A DNA stretch of 64,000 nt. It comes from Microbacterium oxydans (GTDB taxonomy: Bacteria; Actinomycetota; Actinomycetes; Actinomycetales; Microbacteriaceae). Of this stretch, positions 33,263-41,640 are shown piece after piece; the stretch's first letter is position 1, and the number at the start of each line of letters is the position of its first letter. The stretch spans positions 26,664 through 90,663 of the forward strand of contig NZ_FMIR01000007.1 of NCBI RefSeq assembly GCF_900095745.1, read 5' to 3'. The translations under genes and the position numbers were made by a program. Under the pieces are notes generated by a model. That model was not told the origin of the DNA. It did not search any database and saw only the letters and a program-made list of their open reading frames with translations.

Positions 33263-34462
33263 ATGAGTCTCCCCCCTCCCCCTTCTCCGAGCCGACGACG
33301 CCGGAGACGCCTGCGGCGCTTCCTCACACTGACTGCGGTCGGGATCCTGGTCATCGCCGGCGGCACGGTCGCGATCGCGGCGATCCGGCTGTCCCAGAAC
33401 GTGACCACGGTCGAGCTGCAGCCGGTACGCGACAGCGAGGAGCCTCCCGCCGTGGCCGACTTCGACGGGGAGTTCGACGTGCTGCTCGTCGGATCGGACG
33501 GCCGCGCCGGGCAGGGCGTCCAGTACGGGGAGGGCGGCGATGTCGAGGGCAGCCGGAACGACGTCACGCTCCTGCTGCACGTGAACGAGACGCACGACGC
33601 CGCCACCGTCATCTCCTTCCCGCGCGATCTGCTCGTCGACATCCCCGCGTGCACCGATCCCGAGACGGGAAGCACCTGGAACGCGGGCTGGCGGGTGCAG
33701 TTCAACGAATCGCTCGCCCGCGGCGGACTGGGCTGCGTCACCTCCACCGTCACCGCACTGACCGGCATCGATCTCGCCTACGCGGCGGAGATCAGCTTCA
33801 CCGGCGTCATCGAGGCCTCGAACGCCGTCGGCGGCGTCCCCATCTGCTTCGCCGGGCCCATCCACGATCGGCACTCCGGACTGGATATCCCCGCCGCGGG
33901 GACGTACGACCTGAGCGGCGAGCAGGCCCTGGCGCTCCTGCGCTCCCGCTACGGCGTCGGCGACGGCAGCGACCTCGCCCGCATCTCCACCCAGCAGGTC
34001 TTCCTCTCCTCTCTCGTGCGCACGCTGCGCGACCAGTCGACCCTCACCGATCCGGTGAAGCTCTACGGCATCGCCGATGCGGCGACGCGGAACATGACCC
34101 TGTCGACGCAGCTGGCCGACCTGGGCACGCTGACCTCGATGGCGAAAGTCTTCAGCGACCTCCCCCTCGAGAACATCGCGTTCGTGTCGTACCCGCACCT
34201 GCCCGCGGGCGACCGCGTGGTCCCCGACGAGCACGCCGCTGCCGAGCTGATGGACCGGGTGAAGGCCGGCGAAACGGTGAACATCAGCGCCGACCGCACG
34301 GGCCGTGGCAGCGAGTTGTCCGACGACACCGCCCCGCCGAGCTCGGAACCCGACGATGGTGCGACCGAGGAGGAACCACCGGCCGACGCCGCCCCACTCC
34401 CCGAGAACCTCGATGGCCAGAGCGCGGCGCAGGACACCTGCGTGCGCCCCTACGGGGGCTAG
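33263..34462 (+). CDS. LytR-CpsA-Psr (LCP) family protein
   Basis: Membrane-anchored transferase that attaches teichoic acid-like or other polymers to peptidoglycan. 399 residues from the ATG at 33263 (AGAGG 8 nt upstream): Arg-rich cytoplasmic start, one membrane helix (about 20-40), then the LCP domain with DVLLVGSDGRAG, the NDVTLLLHVN strand, and FPRDLLVDIP containing the catalytic Arg; NAGWRVQFNESLARGG and the later Arg-rich LALLRSRYGVGDGSDLARISTQQVF-type region close the lipid pocket. An acidic disordered tail ends the protein. Upstream in-frame ATGs at 33212 and 33245 are less well supported. Possibly a target of the two-component system before it. Confidence 0.92.
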   Translation: MSLPPPPSPSRRRRRRLRRFLTLTAVGILVIAGGTVAIAAIRLSQNVTTVELQPVRDSEEPPAVADFDGEFDVLLVGSDGRAGQGVQYGEGGDVEGSRNDVTLLLHVNETHDAATVISFPRDLLVDIPACTDPETGSTWNAGWRVQFNESLARGGLGCVTSTVTALTGIDLAYAAEISFTGVIEASNAVGGVPICFAGPIHDRHSGLDIPAAGTYDLSGEQALALLRSRYGVGDGSDLARISTQQVFLSSLVRTLRDQSTLTDPVKLYGIADAATRNMTLSTQLADLGTLTSMAKVFSDLPLENIAFVSYPHLPAGDRVVPDEHAAAELMDRVKAGETVNISADRTGRGSELSDDTAPPSSEPDDGATEEEPPADAAPLPENLDGQSAAQDTCVRPYGG

Positions 34463-34587
34463 CGGTCAGCGGGCGCGGGGCGGCGCGCCGAGCGGCACCC
34501 GCGCGTTGAGCACGACCAGAGCGATGGCTCCCCCAGCGGCGATCGTCGCTCCACGGGACCGCGTGACGTCCTTGATACGTTCGAGGC

Positions 34588-34890
34588 ATGAATGTGTTCG
34601 GCGTGCTCCTCTCCCTGGCCGGCTCGATCCTCTTCCTGACCGCCCTGGTGATGACGCTGCGTGCGAATGCGACGAGTACGGTGCCGTTCTGGCGCAACCC
34701 GGCCGAGACCCCCGTCGGCTCGGTCGCGATGCGTTCGATCGGCGCGGGGCTCCTGGTCTTCGGAGCCGTGATGCTCACCGCTGAGGGCTGGCGGTGGCCG
34801 GTGCTGATCGTGCTCGTCGTTCCGGGGATCGCCTTCGTGGCGCTCGCCCTGCACAACCGGCGCATCGCGGCCACCGCGGGCGGTGACTGA
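34588..34890 (+). CDS. Small three-helix membrane protein
   Basis: 100 residues with three predicted helices (about 3-24, 47-66 and 69-88). No recognised family. The site GAGGC before the ATG is weak. The 125 bp between it and the LCP gene show no clear promoter or terminator. Confidence 0.65.
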   Translation: MNVFGVLLSLAGSILFLTALVMTLRANATSTVPFWRNPAETPVGSVAMRSIGAGLLVFGAVMLTAEGWRWPVLIVLVVPGIAFVALALHNRRIAATAGGD

Positions 34891-34926
34891 GCGCGCTCAG
34901 GACGGCGTACGCCGCGTCGCGTCGCC

Positions 34927-35109
34927 GTGGCCGGTCATGCGCAGGACAGCTCGATCCCGATCACCAGCGTCGGCCAGCCGGGACACGAGATGGGCCGCAC
35001 CGCCGCCCAGGTGCTCTACGAGGAGATCTCCGACCCCGCCGACCACACGCACCGCACGATCACGATGACGCCCACGCTCTTCGCCCGCGCGAGCTCGGCC
35101 GTCGTCTGA
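34927..35109 (+). pseudogene. Remnant of a LacI-family regulator (C-terminal fragment)
   Basis: About 60 codons read as the last part of a LacI effector domain: SIPITSVGQPGHEMGRTAAQ then VLYEEISDP and a final FARASSA, which parallels the family's T-T-V-x-Q-P-x-x-x-M-G and R-x-S-S ending. The N-terminal DNA-binding and most of the effector domain are absent; the preceding stop codon (34888-34890) is in the same frame. It is best explained as a decayed gene. Confidence 0.65.
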
Positions 35110-35143
35110 CGCCGGCGAGAGCACTGCGCACCGGACGCACGGA

Positions 35144-35647
35144 TCAGCTCGTGAACGTCCCGGTGTACTGCAGGTTCCCCCGGAACTCCACAGCGACCGT
35201 GTCGGGGGCGACCGAGATCGTGTAAGGATCACCCCGCAGGAACGGACCCGTGATCTCCACGTTGCCGATGTCGCCCGACTCCGCTCCGGCGGCCAGCTCG
35301 TTCCGATTCATCAAGGTGACGACGTTGCGCTCCCGGAAGGCGGTCCAGTTGGGCGAGGCGTTCAGCAGCGTGTCTTCGATGCCGTCGACCTCCGGCAGGA
35401 AGATGGTGATCCGGAGAGAGTTGATCGGATACGCGATCGTCGACGTCGCGCCGTTGTAGTTCGTGCCCGACAGATAGATCCCGGCGTTCTCGTAGGCGTT
35501 GCCGATGAGGAAGAGCGTCCCGCCGTCCTGCTCCGATGCGGCGGCGAGCGGCGTCGCAGCCGCGACGGCGACGATCGGGACTCCCCAGGCGGCGCCGCGG
35601 AGAACGCTCCGGCGGCTCACACCCTGCGGTTCAGCGGATTCGTGCAT
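35144..35647 (-). CDS. Secreted protein with Tat signal peptide
   Basis: 167 residues. The N-terminus has a twin-arginine motif (SRRSVLRG, residues 11-18) and hydrophobic stretch ending LAAAS, so it is exported folded through the Tat pathway. The mature part is about 130 residues, beta-rich, with no recognised domain or cofactor motif. GGGGGGAAAC precedes the ATG. It lies downstream of the terminator of the large dehydrogenase gene, so it is probably a separate unit. Confidence 0.78.
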   Translation of the reverse strand: MHESAEPQGVSRRSVLRGAAWGVPIVAVAAATPLAAASEQDGGTLFLIGNAYENAGIYLSGTNYNGATSTIAYPINSLRITIFLPEVDGIEDTLLNASPNWTAFRERNVVTLMNRNELAAGAESGDIGNVEITGPFLRGDPYTISVAPDTVAVEFRGNLQYTGTFTS

Positions 35648-35698
35648 GTTTCCCCCCGGAACGAACGATCACTCTCGAGTTTATGTCGCCGACACGCA

Positions 35699-35738
35699 GC
35701 GCGGCCTCGGGAACGGTGATCCGTCCCCGAGGCCGCGC
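35699..35738. terminator. Terminator hairpin after the dehydrogenase gene
   Basis: A perfect 13-bp stem, GCGCGGCCTCGGG (35699-35711) with 35726-35738, with a small inner stem in its loop, lies 15 bp beyond the minus-strand stop codon at 35754. No T run follows. Confidence 0.65.
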
Positions 35739-35753
35739 TGACTTCGCTTTCGA

Positions 35754-38700
35754 CTACCCGCCGGCGCCGGTCAGCGTGAACGGCACGGTCGTGGCGTTGC
35801 CCGCCACGTCGTACACGACCAGCGTGTTCGCCCCGACCTTGGCGCCGAAGGCTCCCGGCTTCACGAAGTTGAGGTCGGACCAGACGTTGTCGGTCAGATC
35901 CTTCGCCACTCCGTTGACCGTCAGCCGATCGACCTTGCCTGCATCGTTGAGCTTGTACGACACCAGGCTGTAGGAGCCGTTCGCACCGACGGTGTACTGG
36001 CCACCCTCCTTGACCGTGACGGCGGGAGCCGTGACGTCGAGCGTGAAGGTGACCGTGGTGGCGTTGCCCGCCACGTCGTACACGACCAGCGTGTTCGCCC
36101 CGGCCACGGCGCCGAACACTCCCGGCTTCACGTGGTTCAGGTCGGACCAGACGTTGTCGGTCAGATCCTTCTCGACCCCGTTGAGGGTCAGCCGATCGAT
36201 CTTCCCCTCGTCCTGGAGCTTGAACGACACCCTGCTGTAGACGCCGTCACGACCGACCGTGAACTCCGCGCCGCTCTTGACGGTTGCCACGGGAGCCGTG
36301 GTGTCCGTCGCCGCCGCCGTGACCGAGAGGTCGCGGAGACGGCCGAAGTTGTCGAACGAGCCGAAGCCCACCCGACCCTCGGGGAACGTCTTGTCGTTCG
36401 CGGTCATCAGCGGGGTGTCGAGTCCGTCGACGTAGACGGCGATGTCGCCGCTGTCCACGCAGCGGACCACGCGCACGTCGTGCCACTCCTCATCGGTGAC
36501 CGCCGGCGGAGCACCGACCGCACCATCCCACTGGTCGTCGATCCGCTCGCGGTCGGCCTTGTTCACCTTGAAGATGCCGTTGTGCGGGTAGATCGAGTTG
36601 TCCTGCGAGAGGTGCGCGTAGTAGTACTCCGTGTCCGACTTCCAGCCGAAGACGATGATCACGTCGCGGTTGTTCACGGATGCCTTCTCGTCGAGACGCA
36701 CCTGGCCGGTGAGGTCGAACGATCCGAGCTCCGGTCCTTCGGTGAGGACGGCGTACTCGAACGGTCGGCGGATGCCGTCGTTCGGGTTGGTGCCGGCCTC
36801 GGTGAGCACGACCTCGTCGCCGGGGAAGTCCCACTTGGCCGGGGTCCGCGGTGCCCAGTCACCTTCGGCCATCACATCGGTGATGACCTCGCCGTCGGGC
36901 GTGCAGGTGGGCGGCGTCGGCGGTTCGACCGGCGGCACGGCGTACAGCGCGTACTGTGCGGCGACCTGCTCGGCCGTCGGCACGGTGTCGAGCAGCATGA
37001 TGTCGTCCATCCGCCCGTTGAACGGGTTGGCCTCCTTCGTGTTCTGCGGGAAGCTGCCGCCGATCTTGATGCCGGCCGGTGCGGTGTCGGACGTGGATCC
37101 TTCACCCCACGGGTTCGCCGCGGTGTACTTGCCCGCCAGCGGCTCGCCGTTCATGAACAGCTTCATCTCGCCCGCCGCGAAGTCGAAGGTCGCGGCGAGA
37201 TGCACCCACTGCCCCTTCTTGAGGATCTCGTTCCACGGCAGGTCAGCCGCGAACGTCCACGAGCCGGCGCCGTCGACGCGACGCCCGAGCGCCACGAGCT
37301 TGAGCTCGCCGTCGACCGTGATGACCTCGAGCAGTGCCCGCACCGCATGGCCGTCGGAGGTGCCGGTGAGCACGCCCGCGAGACCGATCGCGTTGTACAC
37401 GTCGTCCGGATTCGCGGTCCCCGAGTTCAGGGCCGGGTGATCACCGGTCGGCTTGAACCAGCCCATGACGGAGGCCTTGTCCGTGCCGGCGAACGCGTCC
37501 AGCGACTCGACGCCCTTCGCGTTGTAGATGCCGGCCTTCCAGTCGTCGTTCGACGCGGTCCGCGGACTCATCTGCTGGGTCTGCAGCGCCTCGCCCGCAC
37601 CGGGGTAGGCGCGGTCGGCGACCCGCATCTCGACCCCGCCGTTGATCAGCGAGATGTCGGTGCCGGAGCGTCCCTGGTCGACTTCGATCGTCGGCTTCGC
37701 CGCATCCGGGTGATCGAAGTCGTGGTGCGTGACCAGGTTCGGCGCGAGCGCCGGGAGGACGAACGGGTTGGTCGGCTCATCGACCGACCGCGCCCCGGTG
37801 ACCTTCCAGATCTTGCCGTTCGCCTTGGACACGAGGTAGAGCTCGCCGTCGGCGTCGGAGCCGAACCGCAGGTCGACGCGCTTGTCGCCGACCAACTCCT
37901 GGAACGTGGTCTCCTCGCCGTCGGCGAAGACCCGCAGCTCCTCGATGGTGGCGAGGTCGTCGATGTCGCCGTCGTTTCGCACCATCTCCTCGGCATCGGT
38001 GGACAGCACCCAGCCGCGCACCAGATCGGTGAAGAGGTAGCGCCCCTGCAGCTCGGGGATGTCGCCGCGGTAGACGAATCCGCCGTTCACGGCCACTCCC
38101 GCATCGCCGGTCTGACCGGGGTCGCGGTTGTGGTCGTAGGCGGCCACCGGGTAGGTGAAGCCGTTCTCGGCATCGTCCTTCGGCAGCGGGAAGATCTGTC
38201 GGTTCTCGGCGAGGAACGAGCCCTCGCGCACCGACCAGCCGAAGTTGTCTCCCGGTTCGACGGCGTAGACCGACTCGACCTGCCACTCGCCGATGTGTGC
38301 GAGGTACATGGTGTGGTCGCCCTCGGTGTCCCAGCTGATGCGGTGCGGGTCGCGCATGCCGACGGCGTAGATCTCCGGCAGCGCATCGGCGTCATCGACG
38401 AACGGGTTGTCGGCCGGAACGCCGTACTCGCCGTTCTCGCTGTCGTCGCCGGTCGGGTTCACGCGCAGGATCTTGCCCTGGGGTGTGGCCAGGTCCTGCG
38501 GGTTGCCGTTGCCGACCCCGTTGCCGCCGTCGCCGACGAGGACGTAGAGGTTGCCGTAGTCGGCATCGCCCTCCGACACCGTCGGGTTGAACGCGATCTG
38601 CTGCACGGTGTGCACGCGGCCCGCGAACGGGATGCGCATGACCTCGCGGTGCGTGCCGGCGAAGGTCGCCGCCGAGGGGTCGTCGGCCTTCCACTCGGTG

Positions 38701-39944
38701 ATCACACTGTGGAACGCGGTGGTGCCGAAGGCCGGGAAGTCCGGGGTGTCTTCGGTCAGCGCCGTGCCGCCCTCGGTGTGCACGGTGTAGAACAGCCCGT
38801 TCTCGGCGAAGTCCGGGTGGAACTCGGCGGACCCGAGACCCGTGCCGAGCCCTGCGCTGTTGTGGAAGTTGTCGATGAACTCGTTCCGGACGTTGAGGTA
38901 GGGCACGTACTCGCCCGATTCCTTGTCGACCAGATAGAGGATGTCGTTGTTGTCGGGGACCATCAGCCGGCCGGAGTCATCGGGCACCTCGTCGAGGTGC
39001 GTGATGCGGTTGTGCCGCACCAGACGCTGATCCTGCGTGGCCGGGGTCGTCTGCGACTTCGGAAGCTGAGCGAGCTCGGTCACCTCGATGCCGAGGTCGG
39101 CGAGCGCGGGGTCGGGCAGCGGGTTGAGCAGCGGCTCGTTCGCCGTGCCTCCCGGTGCGCAGTCGCCGGGGTTGCCCGTCGCGATCGCGAGGTTCTCCCC
39201 CGTGTTGTCGACGGCCACGTCATCGAGCAGCAGGCGTCCTGTGCTGGTGGCGCCGTTCTTCCAGAAGAACCGGTCGAGCGCGCCGTTCACCGCCTGGCGG
39301 AAGCCGAACTGCTGCTCGGTCCCCTCCGGGAGGCGGGTCTGCTCTTCGTACGCGCCGCCCTGGCTGTACACGGTGACCTTGTCGGCGGCGTTGTCGGCGA
39401 CGATCCACACGCACTGCCAGGCGTCCTTCGACCACACGCCCGCGGGCTTGAAGGCTCCGCCGTCGCGCACGCGCAGCACGTCGTCGTTCTGGTTGTTCAC
39501 GTAGGCACGGCTGTTCACGTAGTCGTTCGGCGCATCGACATCGGTGAGACCGAACGAGGTGTCGACGCTGCCGGTGCGCAGGAAGCGGAAGAACAGCGTG
39601 CCGGTGTCCCCCTCGGCGATGGCCGGGATCGCGCGATACGACTGCTGCCCGCCACCCACGGACTCGACGACCTGGTTGTTGCCGTTGAGCGGGTCGGCGA
39701 TCACACGCGGAGCCGCGGATGACGTCCAACCGTCCTGCCCGTTCAGCGCGACGCGCTCGTACGCCTCGAAGTCGACCAGCTCGGTGAAGGGTTCCGCCGC
39801 GGCAGCGGGGGTCGCGGTGAGCAAGGCTCCGACGACGGCCGCGGCGGCGACCAGCGCACCCGTTCGCCGCACCCCGAAGGATCGAGGAGGCGGTGCTGCC
39901 GATCGAGTGCTCGAGCTCGCGGGTCGCATGGATCGTTCGTGCAT
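35754..39944 (-). CDS. Secreted multidomain glucose/sorbosone dehydrogenase-like protein
   Basis: 1396 residues, exported. Signal peptide about 1-50 (ending AAAA); a concanavalin-like N-terminal domain to about 270; a six-bladed propeller of the PQQ-dependent sugar dehydrogenase family about 280-760 (LGSAEFHPDF, GNLYVLVGDGG, VGMRDPHRISWD, GDNFGWSVREGSF, GGFVYRGDIPELQGRYLFTD); a LamG-type lectin domain about 770-1010; a DUF1080-like domain about 1020-1220; and two 89-residue Ig-like repeats at the end. GAGAGG precedes the ATG by 7 nt. It would oxidise a sugar outside the cell, if PQQ is available. The tandem LacI operator at 40058 links it to the HAAT transporter operon. Catalytic status not provable by eye. 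Confidence 0.82.
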   Translation of the reverse strand: MHERSMRPASSSTRSAAPPPRSFGVRRTGALVAAAAVVGALLTATPAAAAEPFTELVDFEAYERVALNGQDGWTSSAAPRVIADPLNGNNQVVESVGGGQQSYRAIPAIAEGDTGTLFFRFLRTGSVDTSFGLTDVDAPNDYVNSRAYVNNQNDDVLRVRDGGAFKPAGVWSKDAWQCVWIVADNAADKVTVYSQGGAYEEQTRLPEGTEQQFGFRQAVNGALDRFFWKNGATSTGRLLLDDVAVDNTGENLAIATGNPGDCAPGGTANEPLLNPLPDPALADLGIEVTELAQLPKSQTTPATQDQRLVRHNRITHLDEVPDDSGRLMVPDNNDILYLVDKESGEYVPYLNVRNEFIDNFHNSAGLGTGLGSAEFHPDFAENGLFYTVHTEGGTALTEDTPDFPAFGTTAFHSVITEWKADDPSAATFAGTHREVMRIPFAGRVHTVQQIAFNPTVSEGDADYGNLYVLVGDGGNGVGNGNPQDLATPQGKILRVNPTGDDSENGEYGVPADNPFVDDADALPEIYAVGMRDPHRISWDTEGDHTMYLAHIGEWQVESVYAVEPGDNFGWSVREGSFLAENRQIFPLPKDDAENGFTYPVAAYDHNRDPGQTGDAGVAVNGGFVYRGDIPELQGRYLFTDLVRGWVLSTDAEEMVRNDGDIDDLATIEELRVFADGEETTFQELVGDKRVDLRFGSDADGELYLVSKANGKIWKVTGARSVDEPTNPFVLPALAPNLVTHHDFDHPDAAKPTIEVDQGRSGTDISLINGGVEMRVADRAYPGAGEALQTQQMSPRTASNDDWKAGIYNAKGVESLDAFAGTDKASVMGWFKPTGDHPALNSGTANPDDVYNAIGLAGVLTGTSDGHAVRALLEVITVDGELKLVALGRRVDGAGSWTFAADLPWNEILKKGQWVHLAATFDFAAGEMKLFMNGEPLAGKYTAANPWGEGSTSDTAPAGIKIGGSFPQNTKEANPFNGRMDDIMLLDTVPTAEQVAAQYALYAVPPVEPPTPPTCTPDGEVITDVMAEGDWAPRTPAKWDFPGDEVVLTEAGTNPNDGIRRPFEYAVLTEGPELGSFDLTGQVRLDEKASVNNRDVIIVFGWKSDTEYYYAHLSQDNSIYPHNGIFKVNKADRERIDDQWDGAVGAPPAVTDEEWHDVRVVRCVDSGDIAVYVDGLDTPLMTANDKTFPEGRVGFGSFDNFGRLRDLSVTAAATDTTAPVATVKSGAEFTVGRDGVYSRVSFKLQDEGKIDRLTLNGVEKDLTDNVWSDLNHVKPGVFGAVAGANTLVVYDVAGNATTVTFTLDVTAPAVTVKEGGQYTVGANGSYSLVSYKLNDAGKVDRLTVNGVAKDLTDNVWSDLNFVKPGAFGAKVGANTLVVYDVAGNATTVPFTLTGAGG
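35763..36296. repeat. Two tandem 267-bp repeats inside the dehydrogenase gene
   Basis: The two C-terminal Ig-like units repeat at 267 bp (89 codons); for example GTGGCGTTGCCCGCCACGTC occurs at 35791 and again at 36058. DNA identity is high over about 45-50 bp blocks, which points to recent duplication or gene conversion. Confidence 0.8.
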
Positions 39945-40057
39945 CAGAAACCTCTCAACGTCGTCGTCGTGTGGTGTCGTGCCGATGGGTCGTGCCGCCT
40001 TCTCCGGGGCGGCACTGCAGCGGAGAAGGTGTGGAACGGTACTGCGGGTCGGGGGCG

Positions 40058-40081
40058 GAAACGCTTTCGCAAGCGCTTTCG
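40058..40081 (-). promoter_or_regulatory. Tandem LacI-type operator before the dehydrogenase gene
   Basis: Cores AAACGCTT (40059-40066) and AAGCGCTT (40071-40078) are 12 bp apart. The same 12-bp tandem is found at 44914-44933 between the transporter operon and its LacI gene, so both transcripts should answer to that repressor. Confidence 0.68.
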
Positions 40082-40097
40082 TCGGATGGACGAGAAA

Positions 40098-40130
40098 GGC
40101 GGGAGGAGGCAGTCGCTGCCTCCTCCCGCC
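40098..40130 (-). terminator. Rho-independent-type terminator of the HAAT transporter operon
   Basis: A perfect 15-bp stem (40098-40112 with 40116-40130) and 3-nt loop lie 7 bp beyond the stop codon at 40137; on the minus strand the stem is followed by TTTCTC. The dehydrogenase gene further on must use its own promoter. Confidence 0.78.
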
Positions 40131-40136
40131 CGGGTT

Positions 40137-40889
40137 TCATCCCGCGTCGGGGACGGCGGGCTTGCCGCCGAGATACAACGCGGCGAGGGTCGGATCGGCG
40201 AGGAGCTCGGATGCCGGACCCGAGATGTGCACCCGGCCGAGGTCGAGCACGCATCCGATGTCGGCGGTCTCGAGCGCCCGCCGGGCGTTCTGCTCGACGA
40301 GCAGCACGGCGGTGCCCGCATCGCGCATGCGCACGATCTGCTCGAACACCTTCTCGGTGGTCTTGGGGTCGAGGCCCATCGACGGCTCGTCGAGGAGCAC
40401 GACCTTCGGGCTCACCATGAGCGACCGCGCGAACTCGACCTGCTTCTGCTGACCACCCGAGAGCAGGCCGGCGAGCTGCTTCCACCGCTCCCCCACGATG
40501 GGGAAGAGGTTCTGCACGAAGTCGACCCGCTCCTGGATCACCTTCTGATCCTTGAGGGTGAAGGCGCCGAGCATCACGTTCTCGCCGACCGTCATCTCGC
40601 GGAACACACTGTGCCCCTGCAGCACGTGCGCGAGCCCGTGCCGCAGCATCGACTGCGGTCCCTCGCCGGTGATGTCACGACCATCGACGCGGATGCTGCC
40701 CGAGCGGGGCTTGAGCATGCCGCTGGCCACCTTGAGCACGGTCGACTTGCCGGCGCCGTTGGGCCCGACGAGGCAGACCACCGAACTGGGCGGCACCTCG
40801 ACCGTGAGGCCGCGGAGCACGAGCGCCGCCCGGCCGTATCCGGCCTCGATGTCGCGCAGCTCGAGCAGGTTCTTCGCTTCAGACTCCAA
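40137..40889 (-). CDS. livF: HAAT-family ABC transporter ATPase, LivF type
   Basis: Second ATPase of the importer, 250 residues. Walker A GPNGAGKST (42-50), Q91 region LQGHSVFREMT, signature LSGGQ (143-147), Walker B VVLLDEPSMGLD (163-173) and LLVEQNARRAL. It starts at a TTG (40889) with GGAGG 6 nt upstream, inside the end of the LivG gene (11-bp overlap), so the two ATPases are made in step. Substrates of this family include branched amino acids, urea and aromatic acids; here a LacI regulator suggests a sugar-derived compound. Confidence 0.92.
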   Translation of the reverse strand: MESEAKNLLELRDIEAGYGRAALVLRGLTVEVPPSSVVCLVGPNGAGKSTVLKVASGMLKPRSGSIRVDGRDITGEGPQSMLRHGLAHVLQGHSVFREMTVGENVMLGAFTLKDQKVIQERVDFVQNLFPIVGERWKQLAGLLSGGQQKQVEFARSLMVSPKVVLLDEPSMGLDPKTTEKVFEQIVRMRDAGTAVLLVEQNARRALETADIGCVLDLGRVHISGPASELLADPTLAALYLGGKPAVPDAG

Positions 40890-41640
40890 GGTAGGCCTCC
40901 AGGACTCGCGGGTCTTGCTGGATGATCTCAGGCGTTCCCTCGGCGATCTGGCGTCCGCGGTCGAACACCACGACGTGGTCGCACAGGCTCATGACCATCT
41001 CCATGTTGTGCTCGACGATGATGAACGTCTTGCCCTCTTCGTTGAGCTCGCGCACCAGGGTGGCGATGCGTCCGATGAGGGCGGGGTTCACCCCACCGGC
41101 CGGCTCGTCGAGCATGATCGTGTCGGGCTCGCCCATGAGCACGCCCGCCAGCTCCAGCAGCTTCTGCTGGCCGTAGCTGAGGTTGCGGGCCTCGGCGTGC
41201 TCGAGGTGGTCGATGCCGACGCGTCGCAGCCAGCCGCGCGCCCGCTCCAGCTCCTCCGGATCGTGCGCGGAGCGCAGCTGCTGCCGGATGCTCGTGCTGC
41301 GCACCGCCACGAGCAGGTTCTCCATCACGGTCATGCGAGGGAAGACCCGGCACAGCTGGAAGCTGCGGCCGATGCCGGCACGGGCGATACGGTCGGGCGA
41401 CTTGCGGGTGATCGCCTGCCCCCGGTATCGCACCTCGCCCGAGTCGGGCTTGATCATGCCGGTCACGCAGTTGAAGAAGGTGGTCTTACCCGAGCCGTTC
41501 GGCCCGATCAGGCCGTTGACCTTGCCCTCCTGGAAGTTGACCGTCGCACCGTCGACGGCGGTGACGCCGCCGAACGACTTGGTCATCTCGACCGTGCTCA
41601 GACTCTCCAGCGTTGTGGGCTGTGCCGTGGGGGCGTTCAT
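40879..41640 (-). CDS. livG: HAAT-family ABC transporter ATPase, LivG type
   Basis: 253 residues. Walker A GPNGSGKT (46-53), LivG-type GIGRSFQLCRVFPRMTV, signature NLSYGQQKLLELAG (Tyr replaces the usual Gly, as in many LivG), Walker B TIMLDEPAGGVNP and FIIVEHNMEMVMSLCDHV. The ATG at 41640 has AAGGAG 8 nt upstream and overlaps the LivM stop codon (ATGA). Confidence 0.93.
   Translation of the reverse strand: MNAPTAQPTTLESLSTVEMTKSFGGVTAVDGATVNFQEGKVNGLIGPNGSGKTTFFNCVTGMIKPDSGEVRYRGQAITRKSPDRIARAGIGRSFQLCRVFPRMTVMENLLVAVRSTSIRQQLRSAHDPEELERARGWLRRVGIDHLEHAEARNLSYGQQKLLELAGVLMGEPDTIMLDEPAGGVNPALIGRIATLVRELNEEGKTFIIVEHNMEMVMSLCDHVVVFDRGRQIAEGTPEIIQQDPRVLEAYLGV

Noticed and set aside
34463..34587. 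Minus-strand frame in the gap after the LCP gene
   Set aside because: It gives a short Ala/Val-rich peptide with no start signal or recognised family; not enough to call a gene remnant.
36132..39722. A 1196-codon open frame antisense to the dehydrogenase gene
   Set aside because: High GC keeps antisense frames open. The minus strand has signal peptide, ribosome site and domain motifs; the antisense translation has none.
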